From the NCBI GenBank assembly GCA_026826555.1, contig JAKSZT010053923.1, forward strand, positions 1,163,445-1,227,444: 64,000 bases of DNA. Reading direction: 5' to 3'. The notes under the pieces were generated by a model. That model worked only from the letters and a program-made list of their open reading frames with translations, was not told the DNA's origin and ran no database searches. The stretch's first letter is position 1; every line of letters begins with the position of its first letter. The stretch is from Tolypeutes matacus (lineage: Eukaryota; Chordata; Mammalia; Cingulata; Chlamyphoridae). Below, piece by piece: positions 22,210 to 34,669 of the stretch. A program made the translations under genes and the position numbers.

Positions 22210-23288
22210 AGTGGCAGGAGGCTGTGTTACCACAGCTCTTTGATTTTTGGCTCAACCTTGGTTGTTAGGATTGTCCTGCTGGTTGCTCAAAACTGGGCAC
22301 TGGACCCAGTAATTGGTTGTAGAGTCGTTTCCTAGGGCCTTGGGCAGGGAGGCTATAGAGGCCAGGAAAAGCCACTCCTACTTATTAATTTTCTTATGTG
22401 CACTTCCTTGGTCTGCCAGGAGATGGTGCTCATTGGCAGCTCTCAATTCAATGCCTGGTCGGAGTGTATTTGTTGTGACACAGACCAGATCAATGTGATA
22501 GAGCTTCCTGTCTGGGGGCTAAGAGCCTTGTAATTCAAACTTTCTGAGACAGTTCTCCAGTCTTCTCTGGCAGCCCCCTCCCTTTTCCCAGCTAGGAAAT
22601 ATTTCCACTCCTCTCTGAATCCTCAACAATCAGTCCCTGTTAGTAGAGGAGGAGATTGGGAGGTTTGTATATCTTTAGCTCCTTGCAGGCTCCAAGGCAA
22701 ACAATGGGGCAGCCCCACCCAGCCTGGAAGGGTTCTTGGGGCAGGGCAGACCAAACCTGTGAGTCAAAAATAGGGTCAGCCCCAGGCTCTCTCTCCCCTC
22801 TCCTGTGGAGTCCTCAACATTTCGTCCAGGCTAGAAGAGAGGGAGGTTGCAAGGGTCAGATTTCTCCTGTCCTTCCTAGGCTCCCAGGGCAAACCGCCGT
22901 GTGGAAGGGTCTGTGGTGCTCTGCAGCCCAAATTTGTGAGTCAGAACCTGAGTCAGCCTAAGGCTGTGTCCCTCTCTCTCCCCTTTCTGGGAGTGGTAGA
23001 TCCCTGGAGCCCCCTTTGTCTGTGGTCGCAGGCCCAGAGGCCCAAGAATTCTAAAGAGTGGGGGGGGAGGGTACCGGCAGCACAGCCGCTGCTGATTCCA
23101 ACTCACGGTTCTGTCATTGCAATTTCCCTCTTTTGTCCCTCTCCCCTCTGGGTGGTGTGCAACCTTCACCTGCTGTCCTAAACCCTAGAAGATCTTTTTC
23201 AGGGCTGTTTCAGCCTGTCCTCTAGCTGTTTTTCTGAAGAAGAGATTCCCATGTCTTACTAGTCTGCCATCTTCCCGTAAGTCCCTCC
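22210..23288 (-). promoter_or_regulatory. L1-A 5' UTR (internal promoter region)
   Basis: About 1.1 kb of GC-richer sequence precedes ORF1. Its start (23288 downwards) includes AAGATGGC, the core of the YY1-binding site used by mammalian L1 promoters. A functional promoter is inferred from family knowledge only. Confidence 0.6.
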
Positions 23289-24040
23289 AACTTTAAATAT
23301 ATATGCACCTAACAGTAGAACCTCAAAATATAGGAAACCAATACCAAAATATTTGAAGGGAGAAATCAATGGTTTTACATTAGCAGTAGGAGACATTAAT
23401 ACACCACTTTCAATAAATGGATAGAACATCTAGTCAGAAGATCAATAAGAAAATATAAACCTAACAACATATATAGAACATTTCACTCAACAACAACAGA
23501 ATGCATGTTCTTCTCATGTGCACATGGACCATTCTCCAGGATGTGACCTAATCTTAGGTCCAAAAACAAGTCTCAATACATTCAAAAATACTGAAATAAT
23601 ACAATGTGCCCTCTTTGACCACAATACAATGGAGCTAGAACTCAATAGAAGAGGAAGAAATGGAAAATTCACAAATATGTAGAAATTAAACAACATGCCC
23701 TTAAGCAATGGGTTAAAGAGGAAATCACAAAGGAAATTATGAAATAACTTGAGGTGAATAAAAATGAAAACACAACCTACTCAAACTTAGGGGATGCAGC
23801 AAGGTCAATGTGGAGAGGCAAATTTATAGCTCTAAATCCTTACAATAAAAAAGAAGAAAGGCTTCAAATCAGAGCCCTAACCTCAAAACTGGAAGAACTA
23901 GGAAAAGAAGAGCATACCAAATCAAAAGCAAGCAGAAGGAAGGAAATAAAAAGATTAGAGCAGAAATTAATGAAGTACAGAGCAAATAAACAAATAATCA
24001 ACAAATCCAAAAGTTCTTTGAAAAGATTTGAAAAATTGAG
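23289..24040 (+). pseudogene. Old L1 'no. 1': ORF2 endonuclease and linker
   Basis: ORF2 of the split L1 resumes directly after L1-A with a block encoding a YAPN-like motif, then a VGDIN-type block near 23390 and an FDHNTMELE-like endonuclease motif near 23620. The frame at 23754-24134 covers the linker before the RT domain. The RT itself is absent. At about 24040 the sequence switches to an ORF1-like segment of another L1. Confidence 0.65.
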
Positions 24041-25114
24041 CCAAAGAGACCTGCGTGAAACCATCAGTTCTACCCTTATATGTGTTATGGTAGTGCCAGA
24101 AAGAGAAAAAAAAGAGAGAAAGGGGCAGAAGTAATATTCAAAGAAATAATTACAGAAAACTTTCCAAATTTAACAAAAGACATAACTATATACATTCCAT
24201 AAGTCAATGAGCCCCAAACATGATAAATTCAAAGGGAACCATGCCCAGACACAAAGTACTCAAATTGTTGAATGCCAAGGACAAGAACAGATTTCTGAAA
24301 GCTGGAAGAAAAAAGCAACATGTTATGTACAAGGGAGCCCCAATAAGATCAAGTACCAATTTATTATCAGAAACCAGAGCAGCAAGAAGGCAGGGGGGTT
24401 AAATATTTAAAATGCCCAAAGAAAACAATTGCCAGGCAAGAATTTTATATACAGTGAGACTATTTTTCAAAAATGAGGGGAGAAGTGAAGACATTCCCAG
24501 ACCAAAAGAAAGAAAAAAAAAAAAAAACATAAAACAAAAACCCACAAACAAAAGCTGAAAGAGCTCTTCACCACTAGACTTTCTCCAGAGTGGTGTTAAA
24601 GGGAGTTCTTCAGACTGAAAGGAAAGAACACAAGAAAGTAGATTGAAGTGCTATAAAGAAATAAAGACCTCTGGTAAAGGTAAACATATGAGTAATTATA
24701 AATTCATGTGATATTGGTATTTAACTTCACTTTTTACTTCTTACAGCTTCTAAAATACAAATGCAGAAAAATTAATCATATAGCTCTGGTTTTGCACATA
24801 CAATGCAAAAGATATAAAGATAAAAGGTGGGAAGACAAAGGGATATAGGAACAGTGTTTGTATATGCTAGTTAAGTTTAGTTGGTATCAACACAAAACTT
24901 ATGGTTATAAACAAATATTCTCGCTGTCCTGATTTTGTGATAATCAAGGTAGGCTAAACATTCACTTTATCAGAAACCATACATGTGTCCTCAGACCTAG
25001 TTTTTCTACTTAGGTCTGGTTTTTAGAATACTGGTGATAAACCAAGCCTGATTTATTATATGACCATCCTGTATGGGAAATGACTGTAACTCCAGGTATC
25101 TTTGGTCAACCTTA
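24041..25114 (+). mobile_element. Old L1 'no. 2', ORF1 C-terminal part and inter-ORF region
   Basis: Near 24070-24140 an ORF1 RRM-like block (VMVVPERE) appears, then text matching other ORF1 ends (24330-24650). The join to the previous ORF2 segment is abrupt and has no visible target duplication. 24900-25114 has no recognisable motif. Confidence 0.55.
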
Positions 25115-25610
25115 AGAGATATAGCAGGGGGATGGATGTGGCATCCATCTCCCATATGTAGGGACCTGGGTTTGATCCCTGGGACCTCCTGGTAAAATTT
25201 AAAAACAGAAAAATATAGAAGGCGCGTGGGCCACCAGGCCCTGTGTGCAGGTGTGCCATCAGGCCCCACAAGCAGATGAGCCCCCCAGGCCCCATGCATG
25301 GGTGAGCCCTCCAGGCCCTGTGCACAGGTGTGCTGCCAGGCCCCATGAGCAGATGAGCCACCAAGCCCCGCAAGTGGGTGTGCCACCAGGCCCTGTGCAT
25401 GGGTGTGCCGTCAGGCTCTGTGAGCCATGCAGCAAGATGATGATGTAACAGTTGAGTGACAAAAGGGAGAGCCAAGACGAGATGAGACAAAAAAACAGGA
25501 ACTAAGGTGGTGCAGGCAGTAGAATGCCTGTCTCCCACATCAGAGGTTCCAGGGATTGAATCCAAGTGCTACCGAGGGAAGTGAGAAAGGACTCAAAATG
25601 GTATATTACA
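25115..25610 (+). repeat. Dimeric SINE with an internal minisatellite
   Basis: The first tRNA-like unit (25115-25200) contains GGGTTTGATCCC, the second (25505-25575) contains GGATTGAATCC, and an AT-rich tail follows. Between them lies the VNTR described separately. Flanking duplications are not clear. Confidence 0.75.
25230..25426 (+). repeat. Minisatellite, about 25-26 bp unit, about 8 copies
   Basis: Units follow the pattern GCCACCAGGCCC then (TG/CA)TGnGCAGGTG, repeated with point changes. Shorter versions occur at the same place in the SINEs at 21552-21983 and 7258-8155. Confidence 0.85.
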
Positions 25611-25925
25611 AATATATATATATATATATGAAATTGGGCATTAATGAGAAAAGTGAGGAGCAAAAAAAGTATGAGTTACAAAAAGGAAAATGACACTCCA
25701 AAATATCTGAAGTAAATGGTAAAATATTTGAAGGGAGAGATAGATGCCTCTACATTAATACTAAGAGACATAAATATGCTACTTTCAATAATGGATAGAA
25801 CATCTAGAAAGAAACTATAAAGGCAAAACAAAAGCAAACAGAACAGATCAAGATTGCCAGAGTAGGAATAGAGGAAAGGAAGCTTTCTTCTGGGGGTCAA
25901 ACAATTGCACAATCACAGCAATCTT
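25611..25925 (+). pseudogene. L1 ORF2 endonuclease fragment
   Basis: Between 25690 and 25810 a block resembles the KLKGEID..DRTSR part of the L1 endonuclease. It is probably the continuation of L1 'no. 2' after the SINE. It has no open frame. Confidence 0.5.
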
Positions 25926-28900
25926 AAAAGTTGTTCCACATAGCCAGGGCAAGAATCAGATGTAGAAGAGTTGAATAAATCTGATCAAACATGGGCATTC
26001 TAATGATAAGTTGAACTGAGTATCAAAGAAGAAACTTAACACAAAGCCAATCAAAATAAAGCCCTGGGTAAGAGAGAGATACTGACCATCAAAGTAAACT
26101 CATCAAGATAATCGGATGCCTAGACATCAGCAAAAAATTATAAGCCACACTAAGAAACAGGAATATATGGCCCAGATAAAGGAACAAATTAGAAAGTCAG
26201 AGGAGACAGAATTTGGAAAAACTAATCAAAGCTGCTCACACAATCTCCTAAATCAGTTCAAGGTGATAAAGGCAAATGTGGCTAAAGAGATAAAGGATAT
26301 TAAGCTGACACTGGGTACAATAAAGAAGCACTTGAAAGCATGCAATGAAAAGTAAAATTTATGGGAATGAAAGGCACAAGGGAAGAAATATAAAATGATC
26401 TAGAGGTATACAACAACAGATTTGAACAAGCAGAAGAAAGGATCAGTGAGCTAGAAGATAAGACACCCTAAATCTTATAAACAGAAGAACAGAGAGAGAA
26501 AATAATGGAAAAAATTGAGCAAGGTCTTGGGGAATTGAATGACAGCACAAGCACACAAACATATGTGTCATGGGGGTCCCAGAAGGTGAAGAGAAGGAAA
26601 AAGGAGCAGAAAGAATATTTGAGGAAATAATGGCTAAAAATTCTGCAGCTCTTATGAAAAACATAAATATCAATATCCAAGAAGGACAACATACAACAAA
26701 GAGTAAATCTGAATAAACCTTCACTGAGAAACATACTATTAAGCATGTCAAATGCCAAGATAAAGAGAGAATTCTGAAAGCAAGAGAAAAGCAATACATC
26801 ACATACAAGGAAAGCTCAATAAGAGCTTCAATAAGGGTTGATTTCTCATCAGAAACCATGCAGGCAAGAAGACAGTGGTATGATATATTTAAGATATAAA
26901 TAAACATGTCTGAGAAGCATGGTGTACTTCAAACAGAATAAACCTTAAGAGAACTATTCCAAGAAATGTAATAACCAGAATGTTAAATGTTAGAGAATTC
27001 TGAAAGCAGCAAAAGAAAAGAGAATCATCACATACAAGGGAACGGCAATAAGTTTACATGTCAATTTCTCATCAGAAACTGTTGGGGTGAGAAGACAGTG
27101 GTATGATATATTTAAGGCACTGAAAGAGAATAACTGCCAGCCAAGAATTCTTTATCAAGCAAAACTGTCCTTCAAAAATGAGAGAGAGTTTTAAATATTT
27201 ACAAACAGAAACTGAATTTGTCAACAAAAAACCTGCCCTACAGGAAATACTAAACAGAGTTCTGCAGGCTGAAAGGAAAATATAGAAGACAGCAGCTTGG
27301 AGGAAAATATAGAAATGAAGATAATCAGTAAAGGTAACTAAAAGTGTAAAAATAGAGACAAAAATAATAAAGAGCAAAGAAAATAACGGTTGAAGTAAGT
27401 ACTTCCTTTACAGTAATAACGTTGATGGTTAATTGATTAAATTCCCCAATAAAAAGACACAGATTGGCAAAATGGATTAAGAGTGGGATCCACCTATATG
27501 AGGTCTACAAGAGACTTCCCTTAGACCCAAGAACACAAATAGACTGAAAGTGAAAGAAAGGAAGAAGATATTCCACATCAACAGTAAGCAAAAAGAGCCT
27601 GGGTAGCTATACTAGTTTCAGAAAAAAATAGACTTTATGTGTAAAACAGTTATAAGAGACAAAGAAGGATAGTATATATTTTTAAAGGGGGAAATCCACT
27701 AAGAAGAAATAACAATCATAAATATTTATACACCAACCCAGGGTGCACCAAAATACATGAAGCAAACATTCGCAAAATTGAAGGGAGAAATAGACACAAT
27801 AAATAAATCTACAATAAATCTACAATAAATCGGAGACTTCAATAAAATACTTGTATCAGTAGATTGAACATCTAGATAGCATCAACAAAGAAACAGAGAA
27901 CTTGAATAATATGATAAAAGAACTAGATCTAACAGACATATACAGAACATTGAACCCCCAAACAGCAGGATATACATTCTTCTCAAGTGTTCATGGATGT
28001 TGGGTCACAAAACAAGTCTCAATAAATTTAAAAAGATTGAAATCATACAAATCACTTTTTCTGATCATAATGGAATAAAGCTGGACATCAATAAAAAGCA
28101 GAGAATAGGAAAATTCACAAATGTTTGGAGGTTAAACAACATACTATTAAGCAATCAATGATTCAAAGAAGAAATTGCAAGAGAAATCAGAAAATATCTC
28201 GAGTCAAATGAAAGCAAAAACACAACTTATCAAAACTTATAGATGCAGCAAAGGCAGTGTTGAGAAGGAAATTTATAACCCTAAATGCCTACATAAAAAA
28301 GAAGAAAGAGCCTAAATTAGAGACCTAACTGCACACCTGGAGGAACTAGAAAGAGAACAACACACAAATCCCAAAGTAAGCTGAAAGAAAGAACTAACAA
28401 AAATTAGAGAAGAAATATGAAATTGAGAATTTAAAAAAACAATAGATTTTTAAAAATCTGATTCTTTGAAAAAATCAATAAAATTGAAAAACCCTTAAAT
28501 AGACTAACAAAGAAAAAAAGAGAGACAATTCAAATAAAATAATAAATGAGAGGGGGACATCACTGCTCACCTCACAGAAATAAAAGGGATCATAAGAGGA
28601 TATTATGATTAACTGTATGCCAACAAATTAGAAAACTTAGATGAATTGGACAAATTCCTAGGAAAACAATCTACATTGAATCTAGAAGAAATAGTAAGAC
28701 TTCAACACACCAATTACAAGTAAAGAGATTGAATCAGTCATCCAATTCCTCCCACCAATGAAAAACGTCAGACCAGATGGCTTTACAGGCGAATTCTACT
28801 GATCATTGCAAGAAGAATTAAAACTAGTCCTGCTCATACTCTTCAAAAAGTGAAGCCAGATAAAGAAAATTACAGACCAATTTCTTTTATGAATATAGAT

Positions 28901-29900
28901 GCAAAAATCTTCAACAAAATACTTGCAAATAGAATCCAGAAGCACATTAAAAGAATTATACACCATGATCAAGTGGGTTTTATCTTAGATATGCAAGGGT
29001 GATTCAACACAAGAAAATCAATCAGTGTAATATACCCCATTAGCAAATCAAAGGGAAAAACCACATGATCATCTCAATTGATACAGAAAGGGCTTTTGAC
29101 AAACCATCATACTTTCTTGATAAAAATACTTTGAAAAATGGGAATACAAGGAAACTTCCTCAACATGATAAAGGACATTGTATTAGTTACAGTTCTCTAG
29201 GGAAACAGAACCAACAGGAGATATCTGTAAATATTATGAGATTTTATAAAAATTGTCTTATGTGACTCTGGGGTTCACAAGTCCAAATTCTATAGGACAA
29301 GCTGCAAGCTAGGAACTCCAATGAAGGTTTTTGATGAATTCCCCAGGAGATGCTTGCTGCCTGAAATAGAGAAGAAAATTCTCTCTTCTGACTGCTTAAA
29401 TAAAAAATTCTTTTAAAGCATTCAAGTGCTTGGATGAGGTGCCTCTCATTGCTGAAGGCAATCTCCTCAGTTGATTGTGAATGTAACCAGCAATAGATGC
29501 AATCAACCTACCGATCATTTCAGTCCATGAAATGTCCTCACAGTAAATAATTATGCCAGTGCTTCCTTGACCAAACAACTGGGCATCATTTACCTTGCCA
29601 AGATGGCACATGAACCTAACCTACACAGACATATGTGAAAAATCTACAGCTAACATCATACTCAATGGTGAAAGACTGAAAGCTTTCTCTCTAAGATCAG
29701 AAGCAAGACAAGGATGCCCACTGTCACTAGTGTTATTCAACATTGTGCTAGAAGTACTAATCAGAGGAGTTAGGCAAGATAAAAAATGAAAGGAAAATCC
29801 AAATTGGAAAGGAAGAAGTAAAACTATCACTATTTGCAGATGGCATGAGGCTGTATATAGAAAGTCCCAAAACGTCGACATCAAAGTGACTAGAGCTAAT
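25926..29900 (+). mobile_element. Old L1 'no. 3': ORF1 and ORF2 relic
   Basis: An ORF1 start encoding MPRHQQKIISHTKK lies at 26116 (79 codons open). An RRM block follows near 26560-26650 and the C-terminal domain near 26755-26900. Part of that C-terminal domain appears again at 26985-27115. ORF2 relics run from about 27410: endonuclease (QGAPKYMKQ near 27750), linker, and RT (HHDQVGF near 28965, SLFADGM near 29830). A solo LTR (29179-29627) interrupts it, and L1-B begins at about 29900. Confidence 0.75.
29179..29627 (-). repeat. Solo ERV-L (MLT2-like) LTR with perfect 5-bp duplication
   Basis: Starts TGTATTAGTTAC and ends CTACACA in the plus view, flanked by GACAT at 29174-29178 and 29628-29632. 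Removing it restores the L1 ORF2 text ATAAAGGACATATGTGAAAA. Confidence 0.9.
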
Positions 29901-30408
29901 GAAGACACTAGGTGAAGTCAAAAATACATTTGAGGCATACAACAGTGGACTCAAAATGATAGAAGAAAGAATAAGTGATACCAAAGACACAGCAGCTAAA
30001 ATTGAAGAGAGAAAAGAACAGAGAGAGAAAAGAATGGAAAAAATTGAGCAGGGGCTCAGAGAGTTGAATCACAACACAAAGCGCAAGAACATACGTGTCA
30101 CGGGAGTTCCAGAAGGGGAAGAGAAAGAAAAAGGGGAACAAAGAGTATATGAGGAAATAATAGCTGAAAATTTCCCAATTCTCATGAAAGAAATGAACTT
30201 ACATGTCCAAGAAGCACACCGTACCCCAATGAGAATAAATCCAAATAGACCTAGGCCAAGACACATATTATTCAGAATGTCAAATGTAAAAGATAAACAG
30301 AAAATTCTCAGAGCAGCAAGAGAAAAGCAAATGATCACATACAAAGGACGTCCAGTAAGACTTAGTGCAGATTTCTCTTCAGTAACCACGGAGGCAAGAA
30401 GACAGTAG
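29899..30408 (+). pseudogene. L1-B ORF1, partial
   Basis: A 169-codon frame carries the end of the ORF1 coiled coil, the RRM (NIRVTGVPEGEE) and the start of the C-terminal domain (RLSADFSS). It ends at a TAG at 30406-30408 where L1-A reads TGG. Sequence similar to the remaining C-terminal part continues to about 30650. The amino end was lost by 5' truncation. The protein would lack a full coiled coil and could not form normal trimers. Confidence 0.85.
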
Positions 30409-33400
30409 TATGATACAATTAGGAAACTGAATGAGAAAAACTGCCAGCTGAGAATTCTTTATCCAGCAAAACTGTCCTTCAAATATGAAGGTGAATTTAA
30501 AGTATCCACAAACAAACAGAAACTAAGAGAGTTTGCAAAAAAGAATCCACCTTTGCAGGAAATATTAAAGGAAGCCTTAGACCTGAAAGAAAAAGACAGG
30601 AGAGAGAGGCTTGGAGGAGAGTATACAAGAAAGAAAAGCAGAAAGGATAACCAAAAGAGAAACAAAAATAAGATGACATATGAAACCAAAGAATACAATG
30701 GAGGAAATAAATAGTGCATTTTCATTAATATCATTGAATGTGAATGGATTAAATTCCCCAGTCAAAAGATACAGGCTGACAGAATGGATAAAAAAACATG
30801 AGCCATCCATATGCTGCTTACAAGAAACTCACCTCAGACCCAAGGATACAAACCGGCTGAAAGTAAAAGGTTGGAAAAAGATACTCCACGCGCATAGTAA
30901 CCAGAAAAGAGCAGGGGTAGCTATACTAATATCAGACAAAACAGACTTCAAATGCAAAAAAAGTGATAAGAGATGTGGAAGGCCATTATATATTAATAAA
31001 AGGGACGATCCTCCAGGAAGATATAACAGTCATAAATATCTACGCACCTAACCAGGGTGCCCCAAAATATATGAGACAAAATCTGGCAAAACTGAAGGGA
31101 GAAATAGACATTTCTACAATAATCGTTGGAGACTTAAACACCCCTTCCACATCATTAGATAGAACAACTAGACAGAAGATCAACAAGGAACAGAGAACTT
31201 AAAATATATGATAAACAAGTTAGACCTAAGAGACATATACAGATCACTGCATCCAAACCCAGCGGGTTATACATTCTTCTCAAGTGCCCATGGATCTTTC
31301 TCCAGGATAGACCACATGTTAGGTCACAATACAGCTCTCAATAAATATAAAAAGATTGAAATTATACAAAGCACCGTCTCAGATCATAATGGAATGAAAC
31401 TAGAAATCAATAACAGACAGGAAAAAAGTAAATTTGCAAATGTGTGGACACTGAACAACACACTCCTAAATATTCGGTGGGTCAAAGAAAAATTGCAAGT
31501 GAAATCAGTAAATATATTGAGACAAATGGAAATGAGAACACAACGTATCAAAACTTATGGGGATACAGCGAAGGCAGACTTGAGAGGGAAATTTATAGCC
31601 CTAAATGCCTATATTAAAAAACAAGAAAGAGCTAAACCCAAAGATTTAACTGAACAACTTGAGAAACTAGAAAAAGAACAGCAAACCAATCCTAAAGCAA
31701 AAAGAAGGAAAGAAACAATAAAGATTAGAGCGGAAATAAATGAAAATGAGAACAGAAAAACAATAGAGAAAATCAACAAAACCAAAAGCTGGTTCTTTGA
31801 GAAGATCAATAAAATTGACAAACCCCTCGCTAGACTAACAAAGAAAAAAGAGAGAAGATGCAAATAAATACAATCAGAAACGAAAGTGGGGAAATTACAA
31901 ATGACCTCACAGAAATAAAAAGAATCATAAGAGGATATTATGAGAAACTATATGCCAACAAACTAGACAACCTGGATGAAATGGACAAATTTCTAGAAAC
32001 TCATAACCAACCTACACTGACACAACAAGAAACACAAGAACTTAACAAACCAATCACAATTAAGGAGATTGAATCCATCATCAAAAATCTCCCAGCAAAG
32101 AAAAGTCCAGGACCAGATGGCTTCAGAGGTGAATTCTACCAAGTATGCCTAAAAGAATTAACACCAATCCTGTTTAAACTCTTCCAAAAAATTGAAGAGG
32201 AGGGAAAATTACCCAACACATTTTATGAAGCCAACATCACCCTAATACCAAAGTCAGATAAAGATTCCACAAGAAAAGAAAATTACAGACCAATCTCTCT
32301 AATGAACATAGATGCAAAATTTCTCAACAAAATACTTGTAAATCGAATCCAACAGCATATCAAAAGACTTATACATCACGACCAAGTGGGATTTATTCCT
32401 GGTATGCAAGGCTGGTTCAACATAAGAAAATCAATCAATGTAATACACCACATTAACAAATTGAAGGAAAAAAACCACATGATCATCTCAATAGACAAAA
32501 TCCAACATCCTTTTTTTGATAAAAATACTTCAAAAGATAGGAATAAAAGGAAAATTCCTCAATATGATAAAAAAGCATATATGAATAACTCACAGCCAAC
32601 ATACTCAATGGGGAAAGGTTGAAAGCTTTCCCCCTAAGATCAGGAACAAGACAAGGATGCCCACTGTTACCATTGTTATTCAACATTGTAATAGAAGTTC
32701 TAGCTAGGGCAATTAGACAGGACAAAAAAATCAAAGGCATCTAAATAGGAAAAGAGGAAGTAAAACTCTCACTGTTTGTGGAAGACATGATCCTGTATTT
32801 AGAAAACCCTGAACCATCCACAACAAAGCTACTTAAAATAATAAATGAGTTCAGCAAAGTGGCAGGATACAAGATCAACACAAAAAATCAGTAATGTTTT
32901 TGTACACTAGTACTGAACAATCTGAGGAGGAAATCAGGAGGAAAATTCCATTTTCAATAGACTCAAATACCTAGGAGTTAATTTAACCAAAGAAGTACAG
33001 GACCTATATGCAGAAAACTACAAAACAATGCTAAAAGAAATTTAAAAAGACTTAAACAAATGGAAAGACATTCTGTGTTCTTGGATTGGAAGAATAAATA
33101 TCGTGAAGATGTCAATCTTGCCCAAACTGATTTATAGATTCAATGCAATACCAATCAAAATCCCAACAGCTTACTTTACAGAATTAGAGAAGGCAATTAC
33201 CAAATTCATCTGGAAGGGTAAGTGCACCTGAATAGCCAAAGTATTCTGAAAAAGAAGAGCAATGTCGGAGGAATTTCACTGCCTGACCTTGAAAGATATT
33301 ACAAAGCTACAGTGGTCAAAACAGCATGGTACTGGCATAAAGATAGACATATCGATCAGTGGAATAGAATTGAGAATCCAGAAATATACCCTCACCTATA

Positions 33401-34660
33401 CAGTCGACTGGTTTTTGACAAACCTACCAAGCCCACACTAATGGGAAAAAACAGTCTCTTCAACAAATGGTGTTGGGAGAACTGGATATCTATAACCAAA
33501 ATAATGAAAAGGACCCTTATCTCACCCCCTATACAAGAATCAACTCAAAATGGATCAAAGATCTAAATATAAAAGCCAAGACCATAAAACTACTAGAAGA
33601 AAATGTAGGGAAACCTCTTCAAGACCTTGTAGTAGATGGTGGTTTCTTGGACCTTACACCCAAAGCACGTGCAACAAAAGAAAAAGTAGATAAATGGGAC
33701 CTCCTCAAAATGAAATACTTTTGCACCTCACAGGACTTTGTCAGAAGGATGAAAAGGCAGCCAACTCAATGGGAAAAAAATATTTGGAAATCACATATCT
33801 GATAAGGGTTTACTATCCAGGATATATAAAGAGATGTTACAACTCAACAATAAAAAGACAAATGACCCAATTTAAAAATGGGCGAAAGAATTGAATAGAC
33901 ATTTCTCCGAAGAAGAAATACAAATGGCAAAAAAACACATGAAGAAATGGTCAACATCACTCATGATTAGGGAAATGCAAATCAAAACTACAATGAGATA
34001 CCATTTCACACCTATCAGAATGGCCACTATGAAAAAGACAGAGAACTACAAGTGTTGGAGAGGATGTGGAGAGATAGGAACACTTCTTCACTGTTGGTGG
34101 GAATGCAGAATGGTACAACCACTACGAAGGACTGTTTGGCAGTTCCTAAAGAAGTTGAATATAGACTTGCCATGTGACCCTGCAATACCACTACTGGTTA
34201 TATACCCAGAAGAACTGAGAGCAGTGACACGAATAGACATCTGCACACCGATGTTCATAGCAACATTATTCACCATTGCCAAAAGTAGGAAACAACCCAG
34301 CTGTCCATCAACAGACGAATGGATAAACAAACTGTGGTCTATTCACACGATGGAATATTATGCAGCTGTAAGAAGAAATGAAGTCAGAAAGCATATGGCA
34401 ACATGGATGAACCTGGAGGACATTATATTGAGTGAAGCAAGCCAGACACAAAAGGACAAATACTGTATGAATGTGTTACTATGAACCAAATATATTGTGT
34501 AATATATTGTTTGATTCCAAAAAAAAAAAATTTATATGTATCCATTATATTTAATTGAGAAATGTATATATTTATTGATCTATGTTTACTTTTTAGTTTT
34601 TAATTGTTTATATTTTCAATTATTAAATGTACAAAATAAAGTTAATAAAATGTTTAAAGA
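29900..34660 (+). mobile_element. L1-B: 5'-truncated L1, near-identical inverted partner of L1-A
   Basis: Starts inside ORF1 and contains the rest of ORF1, ORF2 and a 3' UTR like that of L1-A, ending near ACAAAATAAAGTTAATAAAATG with little poly(A). The order and breaks match L1-A in opposite orientation, and the RT segment is identical in translation over 254 residues. It joins L1-C directly at about 34665. Confidence 0.9.
30690..34484 (+). pseudogene. L1-B ORF2, broken, RT motif FVED
   Basis: Domains in order: endonuclease (30680-31051, starting SLISLNVNGLN, with CCLQETH; continuing 30963-31202 and 31208 on with SDHNGMKLE), linker to 31867, RT (31858-32622), a segment with the motif FVED instead of FADD (32775-32786), then C-terminal pieces 33222-33566, 33467-33802 and 33891-34484 with HCWWEC. 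The RT frame has the same lost motif-A residues and frameshift as L1-A, and both share the stop before KWAKELNRH. The endonuclease part is visibly more different from L1-A than the RT part is. Confidence 0.9.
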
Positions 34661-34669
34661 TTCATTCGA

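Larger units (their letters stand above)
16700..23288 (-). mobile_element. L1-A: full-length L1 with 5' UTR, ORF1, ORF2, 3' UTR
   Basis: Read on the minus strand it starts with a 5' UTR containing an AAGATGGCAGAC motif near the first bases, then ORF1, ORF2 and a short 3' UTR ending in an A-rich tail (16700-16716). Both ORFs are broken. A SINE interrupts ORF1. It splits the ORF2 of an older L1 with little or no target duplication: the flanks rejoin to a normal L1 endonuclease sequence with at most one or two shared bases. Confidence 0.85.

Noticed and set aside
25230..25426. Possible CRISPR-like array
   Set aside because: Units are contiguous degenerate repeats with no unique spacers, inside a mammalian SINE.
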